DNA of 64,000 nucleotides from Sedimentibacter sp. (GTDB lineage Bacteria > Bacillota > Clostridia > Tissierellales > Sedimentibacteraceae), in NCBI GenBank assembly GCA_018436705.1, contig JAHDLA010000018.1, positions 1 through 64,000 of the forward strand. Direction: 5' to 3'. The position numbers were made by a program, and so were the translations under genes. Shown one piece after another: positions 25,669-35,205 of the stretch. The notes under the pieces are model-generated. The model did no database searches. It saw only the letters and a program-made list of their open reading frames with translations, and was not told the origin of the DNA. The number at the start of each line of letters is the position of its first letter. Within the stretch, counting starts at the first letter, position 1.

Positions 25669-25704
25669 CGAGGAATCATAATCTATCACCAATTATGTTC
25701 CTCG
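25669..25704 (-). terminator. terminator of the ABC-F operon
   Basis: CGAGGAA/TTCCTCG plus the inner CATAAT/ATTATG form a long stem with a one-base bulge; on the minus strand it is followed by TTTTATGT. Confidence 0.75.
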
Positions 25705-25729
25705 CCTTAACTCAAAATAATTTTCCGTG

Positions 25730-25993
25730 CTATTGATCTTCCCTAGGCTCATACTTAGAAAATTCATTTGCCAATACTTCATCAGTATAATCCAAAATAA
25801 TGTTCCTAACAATGCTGTCCATGGTGCCCATGTCTTCATTTTCAGTCAATTGAGATTCTTTAATTATATCTTTGAAGATGCTGTATGCCCTGTTGTAAGA
25901 AATATTCATCTTAGTCAGTTCATTGAGCATCTCATGGTTGATAGCACCACAAAAATCCTCAAAGCTCATTTCCTGAGCACACTTCTTATTCAT
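25730..25993 (-). CDS. small protein coupled to ABC-F gene, unknown function
   Basis: An 87-residue, predicted all-helical, mixed-charge protein (starts MNKKCAQEMSFEDFC, ends SKYEPREDQ). No membrane segment or known motif. Its ATG overlaps the stop of the ABC-F gene as TAATG, so translation is coupled. The terminator at 25669-25704 closes this two-gene operon. I do not recognise a family; a partner or regulator of the ATPase is possible from context alone. Confidence 0.65.
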   Translation of the reverse strand: MNKKCAQEMSFEDFCGAINHEMLNELTKMNISYNRAYSIFKDIIKESQLTENEDMGTMDSIVRNIILDYTDEVLANEFSKYEPREDQ

Positions 25994-27597
25994 TAACTTA
26001 CCCTCGACTTCTTTTCTTTTCTTTCTAAATACTCATCATATGTCATCGCTCTGTCTATCATACCATCTTCTGTAAGCTCAATTATTCTGTTTGCAATTGT
26101 CTGTATAAATTGATGGTCGTGGGAAGAAAACAACACAATTTCTTTAAAGTCTATTAGTCCGTTATTAAGTGCGGTTATGGATTCAAGGTCCAAATGGTTT
26201 GTAGGTTGGTCAAGTACCAACGCATTTGATCCTGAAAGCATCATTCTTGAAAGCATACATCTTACTCTTTCTCCACCGGACAATACATTAGCAGGCTTCA
26301 ATGCATCATCTCCAGAAAAAAGCATTCTTCCAAGAAATCCTCTTAAAAAGCTTTCTGACTGATCTTCTGAAAACTGTCTCATCCAATCAACCAGGTTAAA
26401 GTTAACACCATCAAAAAACTCCGAGTTATCTTTTGGAAAATAAGATTTAGTGATTGTTTGCCCCCACTTGATAGTACCTTTATCCGGCTCTTCTTCACCT
26501 ACAAGTATCTTGAAAAGTGTTGTTTGAGCCAGTTCATTTTCCCCTACAAATGCAATTTTATCTCCTCTGTTTACCCTAAAGGAAACGTCTTTAAGCACAT
26601 CTATGCCATCTATATTTTTTGACAAACCTTCCACTGTAAGAATCTCATTTCCAACTTCTCTGTCAGGCGTAAACTTTACAAACGGATACCTTCTCGACGA
26701 AGCCGGCATTTCTTCGACTTCCAGCTTTTCAAGAAGCTTTCTTCTAGACGTTGCTTGTTTTGATTTAGATTTGTTAGCGGAGAACCTCTGAATAAAGTTT
26801 TGCAAATCTTTTATTTTATCTTCTCTTTTCCTGTTCTGATCTCTCATCAATTGCTGCATGAGTTGACTTGATTCATACCAAAAATCATAATTACCAACAT
26901 ACATCTTAATTTTCTTATAGTCAATATCAACTATATGAGTACATACAGTGTTTAAAAAATGTCTATCATGAGATACTACGATTACAAGGCCCTCAAAATC
27001 CAGCAAAAAATCTTCCAGCCAATTTATCGAATCAATGTCCAGATTGTTTGTAGGTTCATCAAGTAAAATTATTCCGGGACGTCCAAATAATGCTTGTGCA
27101 AGCATAACTTTAACCTTATCGCCTCCGTTTAAATCTCTCATGTATGAATAATGCAGCTCCGATCCGACGCCAAGCCCCTGAAGTATCTGTGCAACTTCTG
27201 TTTCAGCATCCCATCCATTCATCTCTGCAAATTCGCCTTCAAGCACCGAAGCTCTGACACCATCCTCGTCAGTAAAATCTTCTTTTGCATAGAGGGCATC
27301 TTTTTCTTTCATTATCTCGTATAGTCTTTTATTGCCCATTATTACGGTTTCCATTACTGAAAAATCATCGTACATAAAATGGTCCTGTTTCAAAACAGAC
27401 ATCCTCACATTGTTCGGTATTGCTATTTCTCCTGTTGTGCAGTCGATTTCTCCCGACAAAATCTTTAGAAAAGTAGATTTACCTGCCCCGTTGGCTCCGA
27501 TAACACCATAGCAGTTACCCGGAACAAATTTTAAATTAACATCATTAAAAAGCTTGCTCCCGCCAAATTGGAGACTTAAATTTGTTACTGTAATCAT
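25993..27597 (-). CDS. ABC-F family ATPase (YkpA/YbiT-like)
   Basis: A soluble twin-ATPase protein; ABC-F members act on ribosomes as translation or antibiotic-protection factors. The 534-residue product has no membrane segment. Domain 1 is intact: Walker A GANGAGKST (34-42), signature LNGGDK, catalytic Glu181 in LLDEPTNNLD. A linker (about 240-310) with KSKSKQATSRRK joins domain 2, where Walker A is degenerate (GENELAQTT, 352-360, Lys replaced by Gln358) and the catalytic Glu is Gln464 (VLDQPTNHLD), while LSGGER is kept. So only site 1 should hydrolyse normally. This degeneration seems usual in the YkpA-like branch as I recall it. Confidence 0.92.
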   Translation of the reverse strand: MITVTNLSLQFGGSKLFNDVNLKFVPGNCYGVIGANGAGKSTFLKILSGEIDCTTGEIAIPNNVRMSVLKQDHFMYDDFSVMETVIMGNKRLYEIMKEKDALYAKEDFTDEDGVRASVLEGEFAEMNGWDAETEVAQILQGLGVGSELHYSYMRDLNGGDKVKVMLAQALFGRPGIILLDEPTNNLDIDSINWLEDFLLDFEGLVIVVSHDRHFLNTVCTHIVDIDYKKIKMYVGNYDFWYESSQLMQQLMRDQNRKREDKIKDLQNFIQRFSANKSKSKQATSRRKLLEKLEVEEMPASSRRYPFVKFTPDREVGNEILTVEGLSKNIDGIDVLKDVSFRVNRGDKIAFVGENELAQTTLFKILVGEEEPDKGTIKWGQTITKSYFPKDNSEFFDGVNFNLVDWMRQFSEDQSESFLRGFLGRMLFSGDDALKPANVLSGGERVRCMLSRMMLSGSNALVLDQPTNHLDLESITALNNGLIDFKEIVLFSSHDHQFIQTIANRIIELTEDGMIDRAMTYDEYLERKEKKSRVS

Positions 27598-27680
27598 TTA
27601 ATCATCCTTACTGTATATTATTATGCTTATATTCAAATTAAACCTTTAAAAGAATATCATATATATATAAATAATGCAAG

Positions 27681-27707
27681 AAAAAAGAAAGACCGTTCGG
27701 GTCTTTC
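27681..27707 (-). terminator. ftsZ / dcw operon terminator
   Basis: On the minus strand GAAAGACC-CGAAC-GGTCTTTC is followed by TTTTTTC, 18 nt past the ftsZ stop. Confidence 0.88.
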
Positions 27708-27724
27708 AAGACTTTCCTGGTAAA

Positions 27725-28810
27725 TTAATTATTTCTCTTGTTTAGGAATGAAGGGATCTGGAAATCAAACGGATTTTCTTTCTGCGCTGCATCCCCGTCG
27801 TTATTGCTATTCTTGCTATCGCTCCTAGAAGCTTTGACTGTTTCGCTTTCTTTAACTGTTTCACCAAAACCGGTTGCAATGACAGTTATCTTAACAGCAT
27901 CTCCTACAGTTTCATCTATATTCGCTCCGAATATTATGTTTGCTTCAGGATCTGCGGCTTCCTCAATAAGCTTTGCTGCTTCGTTAACCTCATGTATACC
28001 CATATTAACTCCGCCTGTAATGTTTAACAACACTCCTCTTGCACCGTTGATAGAAGTTTCAAGCAATGGACTTTGTATGGCCTGCTTAACTGCATTAAGT
28101 GCTCTGTTTTCGCCTGTTGCCATTCCTATTCCCATATGTGCAAGCCCTTGACCCGACATTATGGTTTCAACATCAGCAAAATCCAGGTTCATAATTGCAG
28201 GTATGGCAATTAAATCCGAAATGCCCTGGATACCTTGTCTCAAAACATCATCAGCCAGCGAAAATGCTTCAAGCATAGTTGTTTTTTTATCCGATATTTC
28301 TAAAAGTTTATCATTGGGAATAACAACCAATGTATCTATGTTGTCTTTTAATTTTTTAAGTCCCATTTCGGCATTTTTCATCCTGTTTCTGCCTTCAAAT
28401 ATAAAAGGCTTTGTAACAACTGCAACTGTCAATATTCCCATTTGCTTTGCAATTCCGGCTATGTAGGGTGCTGCTCCTGTTCCTGTTCCGCCTCCCATTC
28501 CTGCAGTTATAAAAACCATATCCGCGCCTTCCACAAGCTCGGCAATATCCTGTTTATTTTCCTCTGCAGCCTTTTCACCGATTTCCGGTTTGGAGCCGGC
28601 TCCCAAACCACTGGTTAATTTTTCACCTATCTGAAATTTTATTTCTGCCTTTGATGTATATAATGCCTGCTTGTCCGTATTTACACTTATAAAAGTAACA
28701 CCTCTCACACCGGCATCTATCATTCTATTCACAGCATTGTTTCCGCCGCCGCCTACACCTATAACTTTAATATTCGCGAGTCTTTCTGTTGGTTCTTCAA
28801 ACTGAAACAT
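27725..28810 (-). CDS. ftsZ: cell division protein FtsZ
   Basis: Tubulin-like GTPase that forms the Z-ring. The 361-residue product has [17 protein letters not shown] (N-terminal GTP site), the tubulin signature [10 protein letters not shown], and the T7 loop region [10 protein letters not shown] variable Ser/Asp/Asn-rich linker leads to the C-terminal peptide [16 protein letters not shown], which binds partners. TAGGAGGTCAATAT precedes the start. It closes the dcw cluster; no ftsA lies before it, where B. subtilis has one. Confidence 0.98.
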   Translation of the reverse strand: MFQFEEPTERLANIKVIGVGGGGNNAVNRMIDAGVRGVTFISVNTDKQALYTSKAEIKFQIGEKLTSGLGAGSKPEIGEKAAEENKQDIAELVEGADMVFITAGMGGGTGTGAAPYIAGIAKQMGILTVAVVTKPFIFEGRNRMKNAEMGLKKLKDNIDTLVVIPNDKLLEISDKKTTMLEAFSLADDVLRQGIQGISDLIAIPAIMNLDFADVETIMSGQGLAHMGIGMATGENRALNAVKQAIQSPLLETSINGARGVLLNITGGVNMGIHEVNEAAKLIEEAADPEANIIFGANIDETVGDAVKITVIATGFGETVKESETVKASRSDSKNSNNDGDAAQKENPFDFQIPSFLNKRNN

Positions 28811-28904
28811 ATATTGACCTCCTAAACAAGAGAAAATTTTTCATATTCGTAATGCTTCTATTATAGCATATACATGTTGAATTTCATATATATTTTTAAA
28901 TAGT

Positions 28905-29249
28905 TTACTCATTTTTATTATATTTTTCAACCATAAAATTAACTAATGCTCTCATATTTTGGTAAATACTGTTGCCAAATGCAAATACCGCAGCTAAATA
29001 AATAGGAAGACCTAACTGTTCTCCCACATATGCAAGCAGTAAACCAAATATCAAGTCGGTCGATAAATATGTCAAACTTTTAACAACTGTTAACTCGCCC
29101 TTTGTGTTTAGATTGAGCAAATTAAAAATTGTATTCAAAATTGCCAACACAGCAATTGAAATATAAACCGCATACTCAGGACTGTATACCAAATTTAAAT
29201 TTAATCCCACCAGTAAACCCAAAATCACTCCTGTAACTACATAAATCAT
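28905..29249 (-). CDS. sbp: small basic protein (Sbp, DUF1290)
   Basis: A 114-residue integral membrane protein with about four hydrophobic helices and the DUF1290 pattern (GLLVGLNLNLVYSPEYAVYISIAVLA, seen in two parts). The order ylxW-ylxX-sbp-ftsZ is the same as in B. subtilis apart from the missing ftsA. Function is unknown in any species; the cluster context links it to division. Confidence 0.88.
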   Translation of the reverse strand: MIYVVTGVILGLLVGLNLNLVYSPEYAVYISIAVLAILNTIFNLLNLNTKGELTVVKSLTYLSTDLIFGLLLAYVGEQLGLPIYLAAVFAFGNSIYQNMRALVNFMVEKYNKNE

Positions 29250-29265
29250 TTAATCAACCCCTTTA

Positions 29266-29979
29266 TCATTCAGCACTAACAGTATATTCAACTTCATGCT
29301 TTGTTTTGTTGTTTCTTTTATATTTCGGAATCGGAACATTATAGCTCATCCTTGCATCTACTGCCATGCCGTATGTATTTTTCAAATCATATGCATATGT
29401 CCCCTCTTCTGTTACGGCGGTATACAAATTTTCCATGTCTCCAATAGCACTTATAACAAAAGGAGATGATACACCTTCTCCGTTAACTTTTATAAGTGGT
29501 CCGGCGCAAACTACTTCTGATATATTAATAATTCTTTTATTATTTACCGCTATAGCCTCAGCGCCGGCGGCCTTCAGATCGTTAAGCAAAACAGTGATAT
29601 CAACATCATGAACAATTTTTTGCATTATGTCCAGACTTTCATCCTCAATAGTGCTGTCCGAAATTTTAAAATATATTCCGGGACCTCTTACATCTGTAAA
29701 ACCGTTATAAAACTTCAGCTCTTCAATTTGAGAGTTTATACTTATTATATCGTCTAAATAGTTTTTATTTTCATATCCGTCAATGAATTTTTTTTCATTA
29801 ATTATTTCTTCTCTTAGGCCTTCAACTACATTTCTTACATCATTTATATTCTTTTCGTATTCATTTAAATCCTTAATTAAATATATGGTATTTTCATTTA
29901 CATTTGCATTTACTCCTGAAGCTATAAAAAAAGCTACAATAAAGGATAAAAATGCAATTATATAGGTATTGATTTTAAT
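29266..29979 (-). CDS. DUF881 protein (YlxX-like) with ATT start
   Basis: The obvious ATG at 29625 yields only 119 residues, the C-terminal half of a DUF881 domain. The same frame is open to 29979 and encodes the missing part: a hydrophobic anchor (TYIIAFLSFIVAFFIASG), a coiled-coil-like stretch, and GFTDVRGPGIYF. There is no ATG, GTG or TTG in this extension, and a stop codon lies just upstream. GGAGGGG sits 6 nt before an ATT at 29977-29979, so I call ATT as the start, giving 237 residues, the normal DUF881 length. It begins within 5 nt of the end of the other DUF881 gene. Function unknown; homologues sit between divIB and ftsZ. Confidence 0.75.
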   Translation of the reverse strand: MKINTYIIAFLSFIVAFFIASGVNANVNENTIYLIKDLNEYEKNINDVRNVVEGLREEIINEKKFIDGYENKNYLDDIISINSQIEELKFYNGFTDVRGPGIYFKISDSTIEDESLDIMQKIVHDVDITVLLNDLKAAGAEAIAVNNKRIINISEVVCAGPLIKVNGEGVSSPFVISAIGDMENLYTAVTEEGTYAYDLKNTYGMAVDARMSYNVPIPKYKRNNKTKHEVEYTVSAE

Positions 29980-29980
29980 A

Positions 29981-30709
29981 TCAATCCCCTCCGTTCCTAA
30001 TGTCTTCTTCGCCTGTCACAGGTTCTGCATATTTAAATTCCTTTTCGCCATCAAAACCGTTAATGAATATTTCAGAAGAACTCTCTATTTCAACAGTATA
30101 TCCTATGTTATTCAACTGAGATACTATACCACCGACAAAATTCAAAGAAGCTTCAATTGTTCTGTTGTTTCCTATGGCTTTTATCTCCAAAGGAAGAACC
30201 ATAGCTACACCATTTATGTTTATATGGTGCAACACAGGAACTATTTCGGTATAGTTTGTATATCTTTGACCATTAATTGATATAGCCTCCACTCCTGCAT
30301 TGTTCAAATAGCTTATGAGTGCGAGTATGTACTGATGGCTCATAGCAATTGTGTACGGTGAATTTGGATCTGCATTAATGGTTATGATAGTCCCTTCTCC
30401 TTTTACATCATAATAGCCTGACAGTATTTTCTGAGTTTCAAGTTCCTCATTTAGTCTTTGTATTTCAGCTTCTCTTGATTCAAAAAGCTCCTTGTTTTCT
30501 TCAGACGTTCTTTTAAGTTCATCCAATTCCTCTCTAAGTTGATTCTTCTCAACAGAGAGTCTTGCAAGCTCATTATTGAGGTTTGATGCTTTCTCTTGGA
30601 GAGTGTCACCACCCAATACACTGTTTGTTGTTTGAATCTGCGTCATTAAAATAATCCCCAACACTATACTGATTGCAAACAACATTATTTTTTGCCACAA
30701 TTTACTCAT
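29981..30709 (-). CDS. DUF881 membrane protein (YlxW-like)
   Basis: A 242-residue protein with an N-terminal membrane anchor (about 7-24), a coiled coil (about 38-95, rich in Glu, Leu, Asn) and a DUF881 domain containing VKGEGTIITINADPNSPY and AISINGQRYT. Its start overlaps the end of ftsQ by 8 nt. It is followed by a second DUF881 gene, sbp and ftsZ, matching the ylxW-ylxX-sbp order of B. subtilis. Predicted to be extracytoplasmic; role in division is inferred from context only. Confidence 0.88.
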   Translation of the reverse strand: MSKLWQKIMLFAISIVLGIILMTQIQTTNSVLGGDTLQEKASNLNNELARLSVEKNQLREELDELKRTSEENKELFESREAEIQRLNEELETQKILSGYYDVKGEGTIITINADPNSPYTIAMSHQYILALISYLNNAGVEAISINGQRYTNYTEIVPVLHHININGVAMVLPLEIKAIGNNRTIEASLNFVGGIVSQLNNIGYTVEIESSSEIFINGFDGEKEFKYAEPVTGEEDIRNGGD

Positions 30710-31505
30710 TATTTTCCTCCGCTTTAAAGTCCTCTATATAAACCGGACTATCCCCCTTTGTAAAATCAATCAACCCGTTTGATACAACAAGGTTGTTGTT
30801 TAATCTCTCATTTATTATTTTCATTGCAAATACAACTTGATATTTAATGTCTTCATTCAGCTTTATTTTTACACATGTTCCGTATTCCGTTTTTAGCAAA
30901 AAACTGTCATCTGAATCAACAGATAATCCTTTTACTGCGTCGGTTCCGAATTCTTCATTTATATAATCAGCCGCACGGAGTATTTCACTTGCGTCATAAA
31001 CTCCTGAGAATTGAATAGTTTCCCCTATATTGTATAATACATCTGTCAAACTTTCAATAGTTATTAATTCGTTTTTTTCCGGTCCGTTTCTAAGTACTAT
31101 TCCCTCATCGTCAATTACTATGTACTCGTTGTTAAAATGCACCTGATACTTCTCCTGCCTCTCAAAAATCTTAATAAGTATTTTGTCCGGTAGCTCATAA
31201 ATAACTCTTACACTTTTCACATAGGTTTCCCTACTGATAATCTCACGTATCTCGCTTCTTTCAACGCTGAAAATCTTCTGCCCTTTTTTAATTCGAGACT
31301 TGTCCACAATATAATCACTTTCATAGCTTGAATTACCAGATACACATATTTCTGCAACATTAAAGTAATCCGTTTCAAAGTACACGTAATAAACACAAAA
31401 AATAACAACTACAGCAGCTGTTATAAAAGCTGCTGTACTGACAAATAGCTTTCTGAATTTTCTTCTTTTTTTCTTTCGTTTTTTAGTTATTTTTTCATTT
31501 GCCAT
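30702..31505 (-). CDS. ftsQ: cell division protein FtsQ/DivIB
   Basis: A bitopic divisome protein. The 267-residue product has a very basic cytoplasmic start (about 1-20, many Lys and Arg), a membrane helix (about 22-43), and a POTRA domain (VAEICVSGNSSYESDYIV) followed by the beta domain with RQEKYQVHF and VIDDEGIVL. The start at 31505 (MANEKITKK) is preferred over upstream in-frame codons because an AGGT-type site precedes it and the upstream residues look non-coding. It lies between murA and the DUF881 genes. Confidence 0.9.
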   Translation of the reverse strand: MANEKITKKRKKKRRKFRKLFVSTAAFITAAVVVIFCVYYVYFETDYFNVAEICVSGNSSYESDYIVDKSRIKKGQKIFSVERSEIREIISRETYVKSVRVIYELPDKILIKIFERQEKYQVHFNNEYIVIDDEGIVLRNGPEKNELITIESLTDVLYNIGETIQFSGVYDASEILRAADYINEEFGTDAVKGLSVDSDDSFLLKTEYGTCVKIKLNEDIKYQVVFAMKIINERLNNNLVVSNGLIDFTKGDSPVYIEDFKAEENNE

Positions 31506-31566
31506 TACAGTACCTATATTATATTTATACAACAACGCTCACACGCCGTTATTTTTCATCTTTTAT

Positions 31567-32829
31567 TTATGGTTCAATTTGTGTAATTATTACACCTAAA
31601 TTTTGCAATTTATCTATAAGCTTTTCATATCCTCTGCTTATGTGATGTATGTTATTGATCTTTGTAATTCCTTCAGCTCCTAATCCGGCTACAACCAGTG
31701 CTGCTCCTCCTCTTAAATCCTTCGCTTCAACTTCTGCTCCGTACAGCTTCTCAACTCCTTCAACCACAGCTGCTCTTCCTATAATTGTAATGTTTGCTCC
31801 CATCTTTTGAAGCTCAGGCACATGCTTGAATCTGCTATCGAAAACAGTTTCTTCTATTATTGAAATTCCGTCAGCAACCGACATTGATGACATAAACTGA
31901 GCCTGCATGTCGGTGGGAAATCCCGGATACGGCTGTGTAGTCACCTTTTCTATGGCCTTTATTCTACCGTTATTTGAAATAACAATAGTGCCGTGAGTTT
32001 CTCTTATCTCACATCCGGCATCTTCATAAATTGAGGTAATTGACTTAAAATGCGACTTTTCAATATTTCTTATGTATATTTTGCTCTTCATCGATGCTGC
32101 TGCGCTTAAATAAGTTCCAGCCTCAATTCGGTCGGATATTATCTTATATTCAACAGTGTCAGTATTTTTAATATCTTTTCCTTCTATAATTATTGTACCG
32201 GTTCCGGCTCCGCACACCGAATAACCGCATGTATTCAAAAAATTTTGTAAGTCCACAATCTCGGGCTCTTTGGCTGGATTATAAATAACCGTATTTCCTG
32301 GAGAGCCAACAGCAAAAAGCATTATGTTTTCCGTAGCTCCAACACTTGGATAGTCTAATGAAATTTCACAGCCTGCAGCCTTTTTCACTGTTCCTACCAG
32401 CAGCCCGCTTTTCTCAAGTATTTCAACTCCCAGCTTCCTTAATCCCTTCAAATGAAGATCGATGGGTCTAAGCCCAATTTCACAACCTCCCGGATATGCA
32501 ATTTCTACATTACCCGTTCTTTGAAGCACCGCTCCCATTAAAATTATAGATGATCTAATTTTTCTTACAATTTTTTCAGGAACTTTGTGTGTGTTAAGCT
32601 CTCTGGTATCTATTAATGCGACGCCCTTGTCGTATTGAACTTTACACCCCATTGTTCTTAGGATATCAAACATGTCTCTGACATCCTCAATGTCAGGTAT
32701 ATTTTCAAGAAGATACTCTCTTCCGTTTATTACCGTGCTGGCTAAAATAGGAAGAGCAGCATTTTTCGATCCGCCGATATCAACGATTCCTTCCAAGCTG
32801 CTACTTCCTTGAATAATAAAACTCCCCAT
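31567..32829 (-). CDS. murA: UDP-N-acetylglucosamine 1-carboxyvinyltransferase
   Basis: First committed enzyme of peptidoglycan synthesis; adds enolpyruvate to UDP-GlcNAc and is the target of fosfomycin. The 420-residue product has GGSKNAALPILAST (substrate loop), RKIRSSIILMGAVLQR, and the later YPGFPTDMQAQFM. The usual active-site Cys loop aligns with YPGGCEIGLRPIDLH, so the catalytic Cys is present. The start at 32829 (MGSFIIQG) is supported by GGAGGGATAAAG; the longer reading would start inside a Cys-rich non-conserved stretch. Member of the dcw run. Confidence 0.96.
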   Translation of the reverse strand: MGSFIIQGSSSLEGIVDIGGSKNAALPILASTVINGREYLLENIPDIEDVRDMFDILRTMGCKVQYDKGVALIDTRELNTHKVPEKIVRKIRSSIILMGAVLQRTGNVEIAYPGGCEIGLRPIDLHLKGLRKLGVEILEKSGLLVGTVKKAAGCEISLDYPSVGATENIMLFAVGSPGNTVIYNPAKEPEIVDLQNFLNTCGYSVCGAGTGTIIIEGKDIKNTDTVEYKIISDRIEAGTYLSAAASMKSKIYIRNIEKSHFKSITSIYEDAGCEIRETHGTIVISNNGRIKAIEKVTTQPYPGFPTDMQAQFMSSMSVADGISIIEETVFDSRFKHVPELQKMGANITIIGRAAVVEGVEKLYGAEVEAKDLRGGAALVVAGLGAEGITKINNIHHISRGYEKLIDKLQNLGVIITQIEP

Positions 32830-32898
32830 CTTTATCCCTCCGCAACAAGTATTACATGTGGTAATCATAATATATGTTATGCAGCGTTCACTTACTTG

Positions 32899-34023
32899 TT
32901 ACTTTTTGGATTTTAAGTTGATTAGTTTAAGCATGGATTCATATATTTTATTTTCAACATCTGTATTTCCCATTTTTTTTGAATTAAGTGACATTGTTCT
33001 CAATACACTTTTATTTTCAATAATTTCTTCAATAGCTTTTATTAGCTCACTGCCATTTAAATTTTTCTCTAGAATTACCTTTGCTGCACCAACTTTTTCT
33101 AGTGCTCTGGCATTATACTCTTGGTGATTTTCAGCAGTATATGTCTTAGGTATAAGAACAGACGGAACTCCTGTAACAGTAATTTCTGCAATGGTAATAG
33201 CCCCTGCGCTACCTATCACAATATCAGATGCCGACAATGCCGTAGCCGCATCGTACATGTAATCTAATATAACTATGTTATCACCAATATCTATATTATC
33301 TTCATTAATCTGATTCATGAAATCATGGTGATGATTTTTTCCGGTAACATGTATAATCCTTATGCCTTTTTGTTTGTTATATTTCTTTATTACATCTATT
33401 ATAGCTTTATTCAGACTCGGCTGTCCACCGCTTCCTCCGAAAGAATAGATTAATATTGTGTCAGATGAAAGATTTAGCTTAATTCTTGACTTTCTTCTGT
33501 CTGCTGTTAAAATATCCTTACGCACAGGATTACCAACAAGCACAAGCTTCTTAACTGCATCCTCAGGAAAATATTTTTCAGCCTCAGCAAAGCTAATTGC
33601 TACAACATCTACTACTTTTGATAAAATCTTATTTGTAATTCCCGGAAATACATTCTGCTCATGAATCATAGTTGGAATTTTCTTCAAGCTTGCCGCAAGA
33701 ACAACCGGTCCACAAACATAACCTCCAGTACCTACTACAATATCAGGCTTAAACTGATTTATTATTTTCAACGAATCTATTACACCTTTAGCAGATGCAA
33801 ACAATGTTTTGATATTTTCTAAGCTAATCTTCCTTCTTAAATATTTTGCGGATACATACCCAAACTCAAATCCTGCTTTTGGAACCAGTTCGCTTTCAAG
33901 GCTATTCTTTGTTCCAACATACAATATTTCATTGGATGGATTCTCGTTTTTTATCTTTTGAGCTATTGCAAGTGCAGGATTTATATGGCCTCCTGTTCCG
34001 CCGCCCGTAATAAGAACTCTCAT
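32899..34023 (-). CDS. murG: undecaprenyl-PP-MurNAc-pentapeptide GlcNAc transferase
   Basis: Membrane-associated glycosyltransferase that converts lipid I to lipid II. It has the opening VLITGGGTGGHINPALAIA and the donor-site motifs GGSGGQPSLNKAI and IGSAGAITIAEI. A start at 34023 (MRVLITGG, 374 residues) is preferred to a TTG four codons upstream, which lies too close to the AAGGA site. It sits between ftsW and murA in the dcw run. Confidence 0.96.
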   Translation of the reverse strand: MRVLITGGGTGGHINPALAIAQKIKNENPSNEILYVGTKNSLESELVPKAGFEFGYVSAKYLRRKISLENIKTLFASAKGVIDSLKIINQFKPDIVVGTGGYVCGPVVLAASLKKIPTMIHEQNVFPGITNKILSKVVDVVAISFAEAEKYFPEDAVKKLVLVGNPVRKDILTADRRKSRIKLNLSSDTILIYSFGGSGGQPSLNKAIIDVIKKYNKQKGIRIIHVTGKNHHHDFMNQINEDNIDIGDNIVILDYMYDAATALSASDIVIGSAGAITIAEITVTGVPSVLIPKTYTAENHQEYNARALEKVGAAKVILEKNLNGSELIKAIEEIIENKSVLRTMSLNSKKMGNTDVENKIYESMLKLINLKSKK

Positions 34024-34083
34024 AAAATTAACCAATCCTTATAATTTGTATATATTATTTTGCAAAATGACTTACTGTCATTT

Positions 34084-35205
34084 TCAATTTCTATATGTAT
34101 TTGAAAATTTCGATATATTTAGTAAAATCCCCATTGAACATAGCAAGAACATCAATGATGACCCGCCGGCACTTATAAACGGAAGAGCTCTTCCTGTAGG
34201 AGGCATTGACGAAGTAGCAACTGCAACGTGAATTAAAAACTGAACCAGCACAAGTGTTGTTAACCCTAAAGCTACCTGACTGCCGTAAAAATCCTCAGTA
34301 TTCATGGATATTCTCAGCCCTCTCCATGCAAAAACAACAAACGCCAATATTACAAACACACAACCTATAAACCCAAGTTCTTCTCCTATTATTGAAAATA
34401 TAAAATCATTATATGCCTCAGGAAGATAAAAAAACTTCTGCCTGCTCTTTCCTATACCCATTCCAAACAGACCGCCGGTTCCCAAAGCATATAGCGACTG
34501 AATAATCTGCCACCCCTCATTCTGACTATACTCAAATGGATCAAAAAAAACAATTACCCTGGTAATTCTGTACGGTTGCATTGCTATCAGCACAGCAACT
34601 CCAGCTATGGCAAGCAGGAATAATACAATAAGATGACTCATCCTTGCACCTGCGCAAAAAAACATAACCATAAGTGTACCGCCCAATATTATAGCAGTAC
34701 TCAAATCATCTTGCATGGCTATCAAAAGGCAAAACAAACCAATTAATATTAGCGAAGGAAAAAATCCCTTGTTAAGCGATCCCATGTTTTTTCTGTTTTT
34801 ATTAAAATAGTCAGCCATGTACAAAACACCGCCTATTTTAATTATTTCTGAAGGCTGAAATGTTATACCTCCTACGCTTATCCACCTCTGTGCACCGTTT
34901 GAAGCAATTCCCAGCACAACTGTCAGAAGAGCAAACCCTACACATGCAATTAAAATCATTTTATTAAATTTTGCATATATTTTATACGGGATACTTGCAA
35001 AAAAAATCATTCCCACAAGACCAATAACCGCAGCTATAACCTGCTTTTTCAGAAAATAAAATGGATCACCGTTAAATTTGTAATATCCGTCAGGATAACT
35101 GGAACTGTAAACCATAAGGAAACCAAAGAGTATCAATACTATAACTATAAAAACTAATACCCAGTCAATAGTCTTCTTACCGGCATTCTTAACTGCTTCC
35201 TCCAT
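34084..35205 (-). CDS. ftsW: peptidoglycan glycosyltransferase FtsW (SEDS family)
   Basis: Polytopic SEDS polymerase of septal peptidoglycan. The 373-residue product has about ten hydrophobic helices. Family motifs include GAQRWISVGGITFQPSEI, the SEDS catalytic-loop region GWQIIQSLYALGTGGLFGMGIGKS (seen in two parts) and the C-terminal TGRALPFISAGGSS. Its start overlaps the murD stop by 17 nt. It works with the class B PBP at 39305-41437. Confidence 0.95.
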   Translation of the reverse strand: MEEAVKNAGKKTIDWVLVFIVIVLILFGFLMVYSSSYPDGYYKFNGDPFYFLKKQVIAAVIGLVGMIFFASIPYKIYAKFNKMILIACVGFALLTVVLGIASNGAQRWISVGGITFQPSEIIKIGGVLYMADYFNKNRKNMGSLNKGFFPSLILIGLFCLLIAMQDDLSTAIILGGTLMVMFFCAGARMSHLIVLFLLAIAGVAVLIAMQPYRITRVIVFFDPFEYSQNEGWQIIQSLYALGTGGLFGMGIGKSRQKFFYLPEAYNDFIFSIIGEELGFIGCVFVILAFVVFAWRGLRISMNTEDFYGSQVALGLTTLVLVQFLIHVAVATSSMPPTGRALPFISAGGSSLMFLLCSMGILLNISKFSNTYRN

